Below, in pieces: positions 9,030 to 17,687 of a stretch of 35,009 nucleotides of DNA. A program made the translations under genes and the position numbers. Under the pieces are notes generated by a model, which was given only the letters and a program-made list of their open reading frames with translations, searched no databases and was not told the DNA's origin. The DNA is taken from positions 1-35,009 of the forward strand of contig JAIXQU010000190.1 of the NCBI GenBank assembly GCA_027485575.1, written 5' to 3'. The stretch's first letter is position 1. Every line of letters begins with the position of its first letter. Source of the stretch: Cytophagaceae bacterium (GTDB lineage Bacteria; Bacteroidota; Bacteroidia; Cytophagales; Flexibacteraceae).

Positions 9030-9938
9030 TTATTTGGTACCGGTAATTTTCTTCAAAAGATTCTCATAGGCGACCTTGTAACCATCTACTGTGGCTTCCA
9101 ATCGGCTTGCTTCTTTATAATAAGAAAGCGCATCCATATAGCGGTTATTCTCTTCACAAATCATTCCATTTACCATAAAGTTAGCTGGACTCGCTTCCTC
9201 ATTGAGGCCGAGCTCAGTTGTCAGGTTCTCGGATGCTTGCTTAAAACTATACTCTTTTGATTTTATCTCTGGTCTGCCGGAAACTTTAACACTCACAATG
9301 AGATTCTTTCCATGTTTCGCAAATAGAGGTCCAAAATCAACTGCTGCGGAATTCTCTTTGGTTCTGGCAGAAAAAATTGATTCGTTGAATAAATTTTGTA
9401 CATCTAAAATGTATTCCATATCCTTAATATTACTATTCCAGGAAATTGTATACTGCTTTGGCTGAATTTCGTTTGATGATAAAGCCACCATTTTTATTAT
9501 ATAGTTCGTTGATGTTCTTTCAACAGCCCCGGTTACTTCCATATACTTTCTGTGATTGGAATTAATATCCTCAGACTCTTCCTTGGTCAATTGTCCGATT
9601 ACATAATTCACATATCTGTCTGAGACTTTGGCCTGCTTTCCACCAGATGTAATTGTTTTGTTGAGATCTGAAACCAAATAAGTACCAGATTTTTTAACTT
9701 CAACCCCTTTGCCTGATGAATGAATCAAACCACAATACCCATTTTCAACGACAATTGATTCTTCGGGTTGCAATTTGGAACCTGTAGTAAGGTTAACCTC
9801 CCCTGTACTACTTAGCTTTTTCACACTTCCTGAAACACCTAAAACCTTAAAAGTATAACCACTCTGAGTGAAGCCTAATTGGGTAAATAGAAATGTTAAA
9901 AGAGGAAGAACGAAAAATAATTTGTGTTTTGCTTTCAT
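9030..9938 (-). CDS. Secreted FecR-like domain protein of unknown function
   Basis: 302 residues with an N-terminal signal peptide (hydrophobic core LFFVLPLLTFLFTQLGF, cleavage probably after FTQS). Residues about 29-95 have a FecR-like pattern: VLGVSGSVKKL, then GSKLQPEESIVVENGYCGLI, then GVEVKKSGTYLV. FecR-like domains in such proteins are beta-rich and usually periplasmic or surface-exposed. The C-terminal 50 residues (MDALSYYKEASRLEA) look like a single TPR-type helix pair. It is last in the four-gene minus-strand unit, 55 bp after the preceding gene and directly before the terminator. Assignment to FecR is by pattern only; function is unknown. Confidence 0.7.
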   Translation of the reverse strand: MKAKHKLFFVLPLLTFLFTQLGFTQSGYTFKVLGVSGSVKKLSSTGEVNLTTGSKLQPEESIVVENGYCGLIHSSGKGVEVKKSGTYLVSDLNKTITSGGKQAKVSDRYVNYVIGQLTKEESEDINSNHRKYMEVTGAVERTSTNYIIKMVALSSNEIQPKQYTISWNSNIKDMEYILDVQNLFNESIFSARTKENSAAVDFGPLFAKHGKNLIVSVKVSGRPEIKSKEYSFKQASENLTTELGLNEEASPANFMVNGMICEENNRYMDALSYYKEASRLEATVDGYKVAYENLLKKITGTK

Positions 9939-9993
9939 ATTCGTGTTAAATAAATCTTGAGACGTAATCTAACAATAATAAGTTTCACAAGTA

Positions 9994-10422
9994 TTAATAT
10001 CCTCTTGAAGAAAGCACTACTGCCACACATCCCCTGGAGTCTTCACTTGCACTTGTTGGGGTAGTAAACTCGACAAAATAATCCTCTGTCTTTTTAGGAA
10101 CAAAAGTGTACTTATTTAAACTTGGGTCATCTTTATTGGTAAAAAGCACAAAGCGATTTCTTGTCATAACCTTTACTGAAACTGGGCCATCAAATCCTTC
10201 AGAGTGAAAATATAACCTGTATTTTTGATTTCTAAAGACTGAAACAGAAATTGTGGTTGACTCACCTGCGAAAATGACACCTGCGGAAATACCTTCGAAT
10301 TCATATGGTTTGATTTTCTCCAGATATTCCGATTTCAAATCCTTCAATTTGCATTGAGAAAAAGCTTTTGGGTTTTGTATCCAAAATAAGAGAGCTGTTA
10401 AAGCGATTATTATTTTATTCAT
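9994..10422 (-). CDS. Small secreted beta-rich protein, unknown function
   Basis: 142 residues with a signal peptide (ALTALLFWIQNPKAFS, cleavage probably after FSQ). The mature part is predicted beta-rich, with YEFEGISAGVIFAGESTTIS, FRNQKYRLYFHSEGF and KTEDYFVEFTTPTS. The last resembles the end of pre-peptidase C-terminal-like or jelly-roll domains, but I do not recognise the family. Only Cys23 and Cys132 are seen in the mature chain, so one disulfide is possible. It is 10 bp downstream of the lipoprotein gene and 55 bp before the FecR-like gene, so its product probably acts in the periplasm alongside those proteins. Confidence 0.7.
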   Translation of the reverse strand: MNKIIIALTALLFWIQNPKAFSQCKLKDLKSEYLEKIKPYEFEGISAGVIFAGESTTISVSVFRNQKYRLYFHSEGFDGPVSVKVMTRNRFVLFTNKDDPSLNKYTFVPKKTEDYFVEFTTPTSASEDSRGCVAVVLSSRGY

Positions 10423-10432
10423 TTTTCTTATC

Positions 10433-11284
10433 TTAAGCGTTGTTAACCTTAGATCTAATTTCTTTTAGTTTCTGCAGTAATTCATTAATCTGAGCTTCGT
10501 TTAAATCAAAAACCATTGGTTCTGTCTCAGTCTCAGGGGTTATTATGCCTTTCTCCAGGATGGCTTTTGTTTCGTTAAGTTGTTTTATGAGCAAACTAAA
10601 ATCAAAATTACTTTGGTTTTCTCCCAGTAATTTTATGAGTGGATTTAACGAAACCAGTTGGTCACCAACCAGTTCAATAATTGCCTTATTTTTCGAAGAT
10701 TTGGCCAGAGAAGATGCCAGGTAAACAGACTCAGTCCACCCTCCGGCAAAGGTCAACAATGTAACATCCAGTTTATCATTGTCTTTCAGAAATGCATCTG
10801 TTTCAGCAAATAAATCAGCAATGATATCTGCAAGTGTGTCTACATCATTTAGATTAGATTCAAATTTTTCAACATAGTGATTTGACTCATAGACACTCTC
10901 TAAACCAATTTGTTGAGACAATTGCTTTGAGATTTTTAGTAGGTTTATGGATGCCTGTGTTTGATTATTGATGGCAGTGTAAGCCATATCTACTCCATAA
11001 AAACCTAGACCAAAAGCTCTATCATATGAGGTTACCAATTTTTCGCTATTCCTTAAAGGTAAAAGCAGGGTTGGATCATATTTCAATCCTGCATTTTTAA
11101 ACATCAGCGCCACCTTCAAATGAGATGGAAAAATATGAACAAACTCTTTTATCTGAGTTGTAACTGAATCCATTTGAATTGTATCCTCCTGGACCTTTTC
11201 ACTTTCTGGTTCACTACCAGACCCGCAGCCACTAAAAATAAATAGCAGACTGGCGAAAAGGAGACTGTAATTATAGTATTTCAT
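10433..11284 (-). CDS. Conserved lipoprotein of the ABC-transporter operon
   Basis: 283 residues. The N-terminus YSLLFASLLFIFSGCGSGSE is a lipoprotein signal with lipobox FSGC (Cys20), followed by an acidic linker. The remainder is predicted mostly helical, with motifs AFGLGFYGVDMAYTAINNQ and SINLLKISKQLSQQIGLES. I recall similar lipoproteins of unknown function in other Bacteroidetes, but cannot name the family. The serine/glycine after Cys20 suggests possible retention in the periplasm or outer membrane. It starts 13 bp after the ABC transporter stop and ends 10 bp before the next secreted gene, so it is tightly operonic. A role as an envelope partner of the transporter is inferred from gene order only. 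Confidence 0.75.
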   Translation of the reverse strand: MKYYNYSLLFASLLFIFSGCGSGSEPESEKVQEDTIQMDSVTTQIKEFVHIFPSHLKVALMFKNAGLKYDPTLLLPLRNSEKLVTSYDRAFGLGFYGVDMAYTAINNQTQASINLLKISKQLSQQIGLESVYESNHYVEKFESNLNDVDTLADIIADLFAETDAFLKDNDKLDVTLLTFAGGWTESVYLASSLAKSSKNKAIIELVGDQLVSLNPLIKLLGENQSNFDFSLLIKQLNETKAILEKGIITPETETEPMVFDLNEAQINELLQKLKEIRSKVNNA

Positions 11285-11297
11285 GAATTTTGTTTTC

Positions 11298-14200
11298 TTA
11301 TTTTCTTAATTTAAATTCTACGATTTTTTTTAATAGGTCAAAATAAAGCGACAAAAATAAGGCAATTACCATTACCCAAATAACAGAAATATTAAACCAA
11401 AAAGTTTGAAACTTATAACCTAAAAAATATTTGTTTGGTGAAAAGAAATGAGACCTGTAGTCCAACAGGTTTTTTGGAGTGAAATCCTCATTATAAATTG
11501 GGTCTATCTGTTGCACAAGATGACCCTCTGCATGAAGAATTCTATTCTCCTCCCCTGCCCTTCTAACTAGTTGATCCAGTGATTCATTATGAAAAGATTT
11601 ATACATTTTCAAATAACCTTCCTTTCCTATGTTATCTATAATTAAATTATCCTTTTTGTCTTTTTTGTGCTGAAAATAATCTAACCTTTTTCGGTAGTAA
11701 CGCTCCAAATTAACAAGGTATTTTTCAAGTTCTAATACGGTTCCCAAAGAAATTTTTTCAGGATTTAAACTTGAAATGTCAAATTTTATTTCGGGGTTAA
11801 ACTTATTTTCCTTTTCAATTTCAAATAAAAGAAGTGGGTAATGCTTCTGGGTCAATGCCACAGCTTGATTCATTTTTTGTGGCTTAACTTCCATTAGAGC
11901 TTCATTTAACTCATTGATAATATTATTCATTTCAGGAAGCCAGTAAACCAATTTGAAAGAAGCCTTTGAGACTTGCTTGTTTAATTCAAAAAACTTTTTG
12001 TCGAAAGAGTTTTCTTTAAATTGAGCAATGCAAGCAGCTTCAAAAGCCCATCTGCTTGCCATCATATCACCCAAAAAAGGGACTTTTCCATGTCTGGCTA
12101 ATGAGGGATTCATTTTGTCAAAATTCACAATAATGCCACCTAAAATAAGCTGTGGAATTAAAAGAACTGGAATCAGAATATAAATAGTTATTATTTTCGG
12201 GAAGGTTGAGGATATGTTTAAGGCCAGAACATTAGCAAAACAAGCGCATGAAAAGAGTATTGTAAAATAAGTCCAAAACATTTCAATATTGCCTATCACA
12301 TAACAAGATAGGGCTGTAAAAAGAATAGACTGGACAAAGGATATTAAAAATTGAATTGAAATCTTGGAAACCAGGTATCCAAATCTCGATAACAAAAGAA
12401 ATTCTTCCCGCTTGAGAATTTTCTGGTCTTTAAAAATTTCCTCTGCACTCAAAGTTAATCCCATAAAAAGAGAAACTATGATACTTATAAAAATGAAACT
12501 CGGAAGATTTACGTTTTCGGAAAAATAATACCGGCTGTCGAAGGCAGTAGAAACAGGAAAATATCTAACTATATAAGCCAATATAAACGCCAATAAAACA
12601 GGTTCTCCAAGGCTAATAATCAAGTATTGCTTATTGGCCAATTTGCTCAGTATGTCCCTTTTGAAAAAAACAAAAATTTGCAAAAAGATAGAAGGCCGTA
12701 TTCTTGGTGGTGGGGCTTGAGGACCAATTTCATTGACGCTTTTCTCTTCCTTATATTGAATCCTGAACCTGGAAAACCATTCTGTTGGATTTATCCTTCG
12801 TTCTGAAAGTGGATTTCCGAATTCATCTATATTCTTACTTTCAATGATGTTAAAAATAACCTCAGGATTGATGTTTCCGCAGGTTGGACACGTTGAAATA
12901 TGACTGGATATATGGTTAATGCTTTTCTTAAAATAGGCTACAGCGTCTATAGGATTACCATTATAAATTGAATAACCACCGACATCAAGCAATATCAGCT
13001 GGTCAAATAGTTTATAAATATCTGAACTGGGTTGGTGAATAACTGTAAAGATAATTGTCCCTTTGAAGCAAAGTTCACGCAAAAGGGACATAATATTATC
13101 CGAGTCTCTGGAAGACAAACCCGACGTAGGTTCATCCATAAATAAAACTGATGGTTGCCTGATGAGTTCCAAAGAAATATTTAGTCTCTTCCTTTGCCCG
13201 CCAGAAATGGTTTTACTTAAACTACTGCCAACTTTCAGATTCCTAACCTGGGCTAATCCAAGCTCAATTAATAGCTTATCTACTTTATGCTCAACTTCTT
13301 TTGAATTAAACTCTGGTAAACTTAATAATGCCGATAAATATAAATTCTGGAAAACGGTCAAATCTTCAATGAGCAAATCATCTTGAGGCACATAGCCAAA
13401 ATATTGCTTGACATTTGATTTCGGGTCGTAGATGTCCAGACCATTAAATTTTACTGTTCCATTGAATGGCTTATAATTGCCATTTATAATATTGAGGAGT
13501 GTTGATTTGCCTGAACCACTAGGGCCCATGATTGCTATTAGATCCCCCGATTGAGCAATGAAATTAAATTCATGAAGCCCAATTTTTCCATTTGGATGCT
13601 TATATTCAATATGGCTACAATTGAGGAAATTCTGATTGGTCTCGGCGGCATTGTGTAGAGAACTCCATAAACTTGAAAAATGAAGTTGTTGTCCAGCTCC
13701 TTCAGAAATTAATACCGAGCCTGGCCGTAAAAAATAATTGACACCGACCTTAACATTTTCATTGTTCAAAGACAATTGGTCCCTGGAGCTTAGCACTTTA
13801 ACAATGAAAAATCCTAAATCCTTTAAAAAACTAAAGGCAATTTCAGAATTTGATTTAAAATTAATCCCAAAGGTTTGGTTGTGATAGAATATTCTTCCGG
13901 AATCCAAAATCCCAATATCTTCAGTTTTAAGAAGTTCCCGCTTGAAACTAAAAACAAATTTTGAAGTAAGGGAAATAAACTGGTCACTTAAATGGAATAC
14001 TTTGGCCAATATTCCTAAAAATTCCACCTCAAGCTCACTCGCCAAACCATCGGCTCGCACCAATTCATTCAGCCGGATGTAAATTAGAAATCTTTGCTCA
14101 GTACTTAATTCGGTTGAAACCTGGGTAGCAACCTGAAACATTTCCTCGGCTGTACCTTCAATTGATTCTGAAAAAGAGGAAAAGTAATTTTTAAAAAATT

Positions 14201-14330
14201 TATATCTGGCATTATCAAAATTTGACCTTAGAAATCTCTCAAAAACAAGGATCTCTTCCTCTGCGATGCCATCAGCCTTAGCAATAATGGCAAATAATTT
14301 GATTATGGATTCAAAAACGTAATTAGTCAT
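11298..14330 (-). CDS. TerB-like/ABC ATPase/ABC2 membrane fusion transporter
   Basis: 1010 residues, unusually long for a half-transporter. Residues 1-130 look like a TerB/DjlA-type helical domain (AIIAKADGIAEEEI and LVRADGLASELEVEF repeat the ADG...E pattern). Residues 130-240 are a beta-rich region of unclear family. The ABC ATPase follows: Walker A GPSGSGKST at 267-275, signature SGGQRKR near 373, Walker B VLFMDEPTSGL near 397, then a CPTCG cysteine pair near 480. About 570-740 hold five TM helices of an ABC2 type, as in ABCG/White exporters. A long soluble, helical segment and a final TM at about 977-1000 complete it. It is first in the four-gene operon. An exporter or an envelope mechanotransmission role are both possible; the substrate is unknown. 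Confidence 0.85.
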   Translation of the reverse strand: MTNYVFESIIKLFAIIAKADGIAEEEILVFERFLRSNFDNARYKFFKNYFSSFSESIEGTAEEMFQVATQVSTELSTEQRFLIYIRLNELVRADGLASELEVEFLGILAKVFHLSDQFISLTSKFVFSFKRELLKTEDIGILDSGRIFYHNQTFGINFKSNSEIAFSFLKDLGFFIVKVLSSRDQLSLNNENVKVGVNYFLRPGSVLISEGAGQQLHFSSLWSSLHNAAETNQNFLNCSHIEYKHPNGKIGLHEFNFIAQSGDLIAIMGPSGSGKSTLLNIINGNYKPFNGTVKFNGLDIYDPKSNVKQYFGYVPQDDLLIEDLTVFQNLYLSALLSLPEFNSKEVEHKVDKLLIELGLAQVRNLKVGSSLSKTISGGQRKRLNISLELIRQPSVLFMDEPTSGLSSRDSDNIMSLLRELCFKGTIIFTVIHQPSSDIYKLFDQLILLDVGGYSIYNGNPIDAVAYFKKSINHISSHISTCPTCGNINPEVIFNIIESKNIDEFGNPLSERRINPTEWFSRFRIQYKEEKSVNEIGPQAPPPRIRPSIFLQIFVFFKRDILSKLANKQYLIISLGEPVLLAFILAYIVRYFPVSTAFDSRYYFSENVNLPSFIFISIIVSLFMGLTLSAEEIFKDQKILKREEFLLLSRFGYLVSKISIQFLISFVQSILFTALSCYVIGNIEMFWTYFTILFSCACFANVLALNISSTFPKIITIYILIPVLLIPQLILGGIIVNFDKMNPSLARHGKVPFLGDMMASRWAFEAACIAQFKENSFDKKFFELNKQVSKASFKLVYWLPEMNNIINELNEALMEVKPQKMNQAVALTQKHYPLLLFEIEKENKFNPEIKFDISSLNPEKISLGTVLELEKYLVNLERYYRKRLDYFQHKKDKKDNLIIDNIGKEGYLKMYKSFHNESLDQLVRRAGEENRILHAEGHLVQQIDPIYNEDFTPKNLLDYRSHFFSPNKYFLGYKFQTFWFNISVIWVMVIALFLSLYFDLLKKIVEFKLRK

Positions 14331-14396
14331 CTATCAATGCATCAGCACTTTAAACAGCAAATGAAATAAAATACAGGCTCAATTTAAAGTGATTCT

Positions 14397-14404
14397 TACC
14401 TTTG
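14397..14404 (+). promoter_or_regulatory. Candidate -7 box for gmk
   Basis: TACCTTTG is an exact match to the Bacteroidetes -7 consensus TAnnTTTG. It falls downstream of the GTG at 14389, so if real, transcription begins near 14411 and the guanylate kinase must start at an internal TTG. No clear -33 TTTG is seen. Confidence 0.3.
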
Positions 14405-14436
14405 AGTTTAAATTGCGAGGCAGCAAGAAAGCAAAA

Positions 14437-15015
14437 TTGGAAATTAAAAATCAAAAACTCATTGTCTTTTCGGCTCCTTCGGGATCAGGAAAGACTACAA
14501 TTGTCAAACATTTGGTCAAAAAGTTTCCAAATCTTGGCTTTTCTATTTCCGCTTGTACCAGAGACAAAAGAGGAAGGATTGAGGAAAATGGTAAGGATTA
14601 TTATTTTCTAACTCCCGATGATTTCAGACATCGGATTGAAAACCATGAATTTGTTGAATGGGAGGAGGTCTATGAGGGTGCTTTCTATGGAACATTGAAA
14701 TCGGAAGTGGAAAGAATCTGGAGTATTGGAAAAGTTGCGATTTTTGATGTGGACGTCAAAGGTGGTTTGAGTTTAAAGGAATATTACAAAGAGAAAGCTC
14801 TGACTATTTTTGTGAAAGTTCCATCAGTAGAGGAACTTAAAGACAGATTAAAAGGAAGAGGTACCGAATCGGATGACAGTATTTCAAGAAGAATGTTTAA
14901 GGTAAAGTTTGAAATGGGTTTTCAGGACCAATTTGATTACATTCTTTTGAATGATGACCTTGAAAAAACACTTTTAACAGCAGAAAAGATAGTTGATGAA
15001 TTCCTGAACAGTTAG
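14437..15015 (+). CDS. gmk: Guanylate kinase
   Basis: ATP:GMP phosphotransferase that makes GDP in the cytoplasm. The P-loop [15 protein letters not shown] is followed by the GMP-binding segment [20 protein letters not shown] and [15 protein letters not shown], and by [14 protein letters not shown]; all are standard Gmk motifs. The frame is open from GTG 14389, which would give 208 residues. I choose TTG 14437 (192 residues) because Gmk proteins usually begin a few residues before the [13 protein letters not shown] strand and because a -7 promoter box overlaps the longer N-terminus. TTG 14413 is another option. The gene is divergent from the ABC operon with a gap under 110 bp and is followed 57 bp later by asnB. 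Confidence 0.9.
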   Translation: MEIKNQKLIVFSAPSGSGKTTIVKHLVKKFPNLGFSISACTRDKRGRIEENGKDYYFLTPDDFRHRIENHEFVEWEEVYEGAFYGTLKSEVERIWSIGKVAIFDVDVKGGLSLKEYYKEKALTIFVKVPSVEELKDRLKGRGTESDDSISRRMFKVKFEMGFQDQFDYILLNDDLEKTLLTAEKIVDEFLNS

Positions 15016-15072
15016 TTTTGAGGTAACTCCAAAATTTATTTCTGATATTAAAAATCGCCAGCATCCCAAAAT

Positions 15073-16881
15073 ATGTGTGGAATTCATCTCATTATTCAAA
15101 AAGAAGGTGAACCTGATGATGGAAATATAGCTATTGAAAAGATGGTTAGGGCCTTATCTCACAGGGGCCCGGATGGATTTTCCTGGAAAAAGTTAGAATG
15201 GAAAGGTGAAAACATTTGGGTGGGGCACAATTTACTTGCGATTTCTGAAACTAAAGAAAATGCCAAACAACCCATGTTTGGGGATGATGGCTCCTTTGGA
15301 ATTGTATTTAATGGACAGATATATAATCACTTACAACTAAGAAGTGTATTAGAAAAAAGAGGCGTCCAATTCAAAAACAACTCTGATACTGAAACCTTGC
15401 TCTATTGGGTAAAAATCTTTGGAAGAAGAGGACTTCAGGAATTGAAAGGAATGTTTGCTTTTGTTTTCTGGGATACCAAACGTAAGCTGCTTATTTCACA
15501 TAAAGATGGGTATGGAATTAAACCCTTATACATTGCCAGAAACAGAAAATACCTGGTAATCTCTTCGGAAACAAAGGCCATAATTGAGTCTGGGCTATTT
15601 CCTTTTTCAATAAACAAGGATAAAATAGGCCAATACCTTCAATATAAATTTATTCCAGGAGATGAGACTATGTGGTATGGCATAAAGTCCTTTAAACCAG
15701 GAGAAATTATGGAATATTGGGAAGAAAAACCGCTTCACTTTATCCTTCAAAAACAAAAATCGATTAAAAATCCTGCAACCCTCAGGCAAGCCATAAGTGA
15801 AGGATTTTCTCAGGTAATTCCAGAAAGGATGCCTTGTGGATTAATGCTTAGCGGAGGAATTGATTCTACCATTATTTTAAATTTTTGCCTTGAAAATGGC
15901 ATTGAGGTGGTACCATTTTCTATCCGTTATTCATTTGGAAAACCGGAAGATTTTGCAGACCAGCAAGCGGTTGAATATTTGGCTGAGCGCTTTAAACTGG
16001 AAATAAACTGGATTGATATTGGGCTAACGGAAATGGACAGCTTTTTAGATTTTCCAAATGGTAAAAATCCACTTGTGGCTGATGGCGCCTGGTATTTGAC
16101 GGAAAAAATAGCATTGGAGGCAAATAAACTCAGTCTGAAAGTATTGCTTTCCGGGGCAGGTGCTGATGAGTGGTTTGCTGGTTACCGACGGCATTTTTTC
16201 TTTAACCAATGGCTTAAATTTGAAAAGTTTATTCCTGAAAAAATTAAGTACAATCTGGTTAAACAGTTTATGGGCCAAAGATTTAGTCTAAACAATGCCC
16301 AAAGCCTGAATTCGAGTGAAATCTGGAAAACAGCCACTTCCTCAAAGCTAACTCCATTGGTCAAGGAATCAAACCAGATTGCAAAGCCGATCAATATTAA
16401 ATCTTTGGAAGACGCACTCCTGTGGGACAGGCAAAATTATCTTCCAAATGACATACTGAACATTACCGACCTTGCCACAATGGCAAATGGTATTGAAGGT
16501 AGATTTCCGTTTCTCCATCCTGAAATAACTGATTTTGCTTCCCGGTTTTCTAGTCATGAACTTTTAAAAAATGGAAGAAAATGGATTTTAAAGGAATATC
16601 TAAAACCACTGACAAGTGAAAAATTTGTCAACCGAAAAAAAAGAGGATTTGGCCTGCCGTTAGAATATTATTTCTCTACTGAGAACGGAAGGAATCGAAT
16701 ATCTAAGTGTTTGTCAGACCCCGCCTTAATACCTTTTTTTAATGCCGAACAATGGCAGGAAAAATCTGCCAGAATGAAGGCAAAACCCGAAAACTGGACT
16801 ATGGAGTTGCTTTCCCTATTCTGGCTTTCAAAATGGCTGCTGGATCAATCACCTTCAGGAGCAAACGTCCCTTTGGGTTGA
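15073..16881 (+). CDS. asnB: Asparagine synthase (glutamine-hydrolysing)
   Basis: 602 residues. The N-terminal glutaminase domain starts MCGI, with Cys2 as the N-terminal nucleophile, and contains RALSHRGPDG and FNGQIYNHLQLR. The C-terminal synthetase domain has the PP-loop SGGIDS (260-265) and the AGADEWFAGYRRH motif, both typical of AsnB. It forms Asn from Asp, ATP and Gln in the cytoplasm. The length slightly exceeds the E. coli enzyme (about 550), closer to the 600-residue AsnB type sometimes found with polysaccharide or exosortase loci; here no such locus is adjacent. The last 37 bp overlap the convergent pentapeptide-repeat gene. Confidence 0.93.
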   Translation: MCGIHLIIQKEGEPDDGNIAIEKMVRALSHRGPDGFSWKKLEWKGENIWVGHNLLAISETKENAKQPMFGDDGSFGIVFNGQIYNHLQLRSVLEKRGVQFKNNSDTETLLYWVKIFGRRGLQELKGMFAFVFWDTKRKLLISHKDGYGIKPLYIARNRKYLVISSETKAIIESGLFPFSINKDKIGQYLQYKFIPGDETMWYGIKSFKPGEIMEYWEEKPLHFILQKQKSIKNPATLRQAISEGFSQVIPERMPCGLMLSGGIDSTIILNFCLENGIEVVPFSIRYSFGKPEDFADQQAVEYLAERFKLEINWIDIGLTEMDSFLDFPNGKNPLVADGAWYLTEKIALEANKLSLKVLLSGAGADEWFAGYRRHFFFNQWLKFEKFIPEKIKYNLVKQFMGQRFSLNNAQSLNSSEIWKTATSSKLTPLVKESNQIAKPINIKSLEDALLWDRQNYLPNDILNITDLATMANGIEGRFPFLHPEITDFASRFSSHELLKNGRKWILKEYLKPLTSEKFVNRKKRGFGLPLEYYFSTENGRNRISKCLSDPALIPFFNAEQWQEKSARMKAKPENWTMELLSLFWLSKWLLDQSPSGANVPLG

Positions 16882-17687
16882 ACTATTTCCAGCTTTTCTG
16901 AAAAGAATTTGGCACCTGTGGTTTTAAGGCTGTCCAGGAAAGTAGTCTCTGAAAATCTTATTGTTGAAAAAGCCCTGATGTTACTGAGATTAACCCCTTT
17001 AACTAGTTCTGCTTTCTTAAAGCTGGAAATCCCCTCAAACCTGGAATCAGTGAAATCTAAATTTCCTTCAGCCCGAACAAAATCCATATTAACTCCCTCT
17101 GAAAATCTGACGATGGTAAAATCTGTGTTGCTATGAAACACGACGTTAATAAATGAGGCTTTTTCAAAAAACCGGGCAGATTGAAAAAATGGAATTCCAT
17201 AAAAATGACTTCCCATAAACGTTGATTCTCTAAAAAAAATGGCATTCTGAAAAAGGCCGTCACCATCGAAAGTACAATCTTTTATGGCCAATGGCCCCAA
17301 AAATGCAGAATTTTGAAAGATTACATTTTTCTTAAATCTACATTTATTAAAATTCAAACTGCCGAGAAATTGAGTGGTTTTTCCGGTTAAATCACCTTCG
17401 AAACTGCAGTTTTTGAAACTGCATGAAACCTGAAATGCATTGTAACCAATTTCTAAACCAGTAAATGAGAATGAACCAGAGAATGTACAATTCTCAAACT
17501 CTATTTTCTGCGCTTTTTCCCCGGAACCCATTATAGATATTACACTCGAGTTATCGAACTTCTTGTCTTTAAAAACCAAAACGCTTTTGTTATCATCCAT
17601 TTTTTGAGAAGGAGAAGTAGTTCCAATACAGGAATTTACACAAAAGAATATAAATAAAAAATGCCCGAAAAGGGAAATTTGTTTCAT
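16845..17687 (-). CDS. Pentapeptide-repeat-like lipoprotein
   Basis: 280 residues. The N-terminus has a lipoprotein signal ending in VNSC (Cys20). From about residue 55 onwards a repeating pattern with an aromatic residue every fifth position is visible: FENCTFSGSFSFTG, FKNCSFEGDLTG, FNKCRFKKNVIFQNSAFLG and more, typical of right-handed quadrilateral pentapeptide beta-helices. Such folds are binding or scaffolding proteins; no enzymatic residue is expected. The start codon overlaps the stop of the C1 protease by one base (TAATG), so translation is probably coupled and the two lipoproteins may act together outside the cytoplasm. The 3' end overlaps asnB by 37 bp. Confidence 0.8.
   Translation of the reverse strand: MKQISLFGHFLFIFFCVNSCIGTTSPSQKMDDNKSVLVFKDKKFDNSSVISIMGSGEKAQKIEFENCTFSGSFSFTGLEIGYNAFQVSCSFKNCSFEGDLTGKTTQFLGSLNFNKCRFKKNVIFQNSAFLGPLAIKDCTFDGDGLFQNAIFFRESTFMGSHFYGIPFFQSARFFEKASFINVVFHSNTDFTIVRFSEGVNMDFVRAEGNLDFTDSRFEGISSFKKAELVKGVNLSNIRAFSTIRFSETTFLDSLKTTGAKFFSEKLEIVQPKGTFAPEGD

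Noticed and set aside
9994-14330. Defence system (TerB-containing)
   Set aside because: Although TerB-like domains occur in some defence loci, no nuclease, toxin or restriction gene is present; the accessory proteins are envelope proteins.
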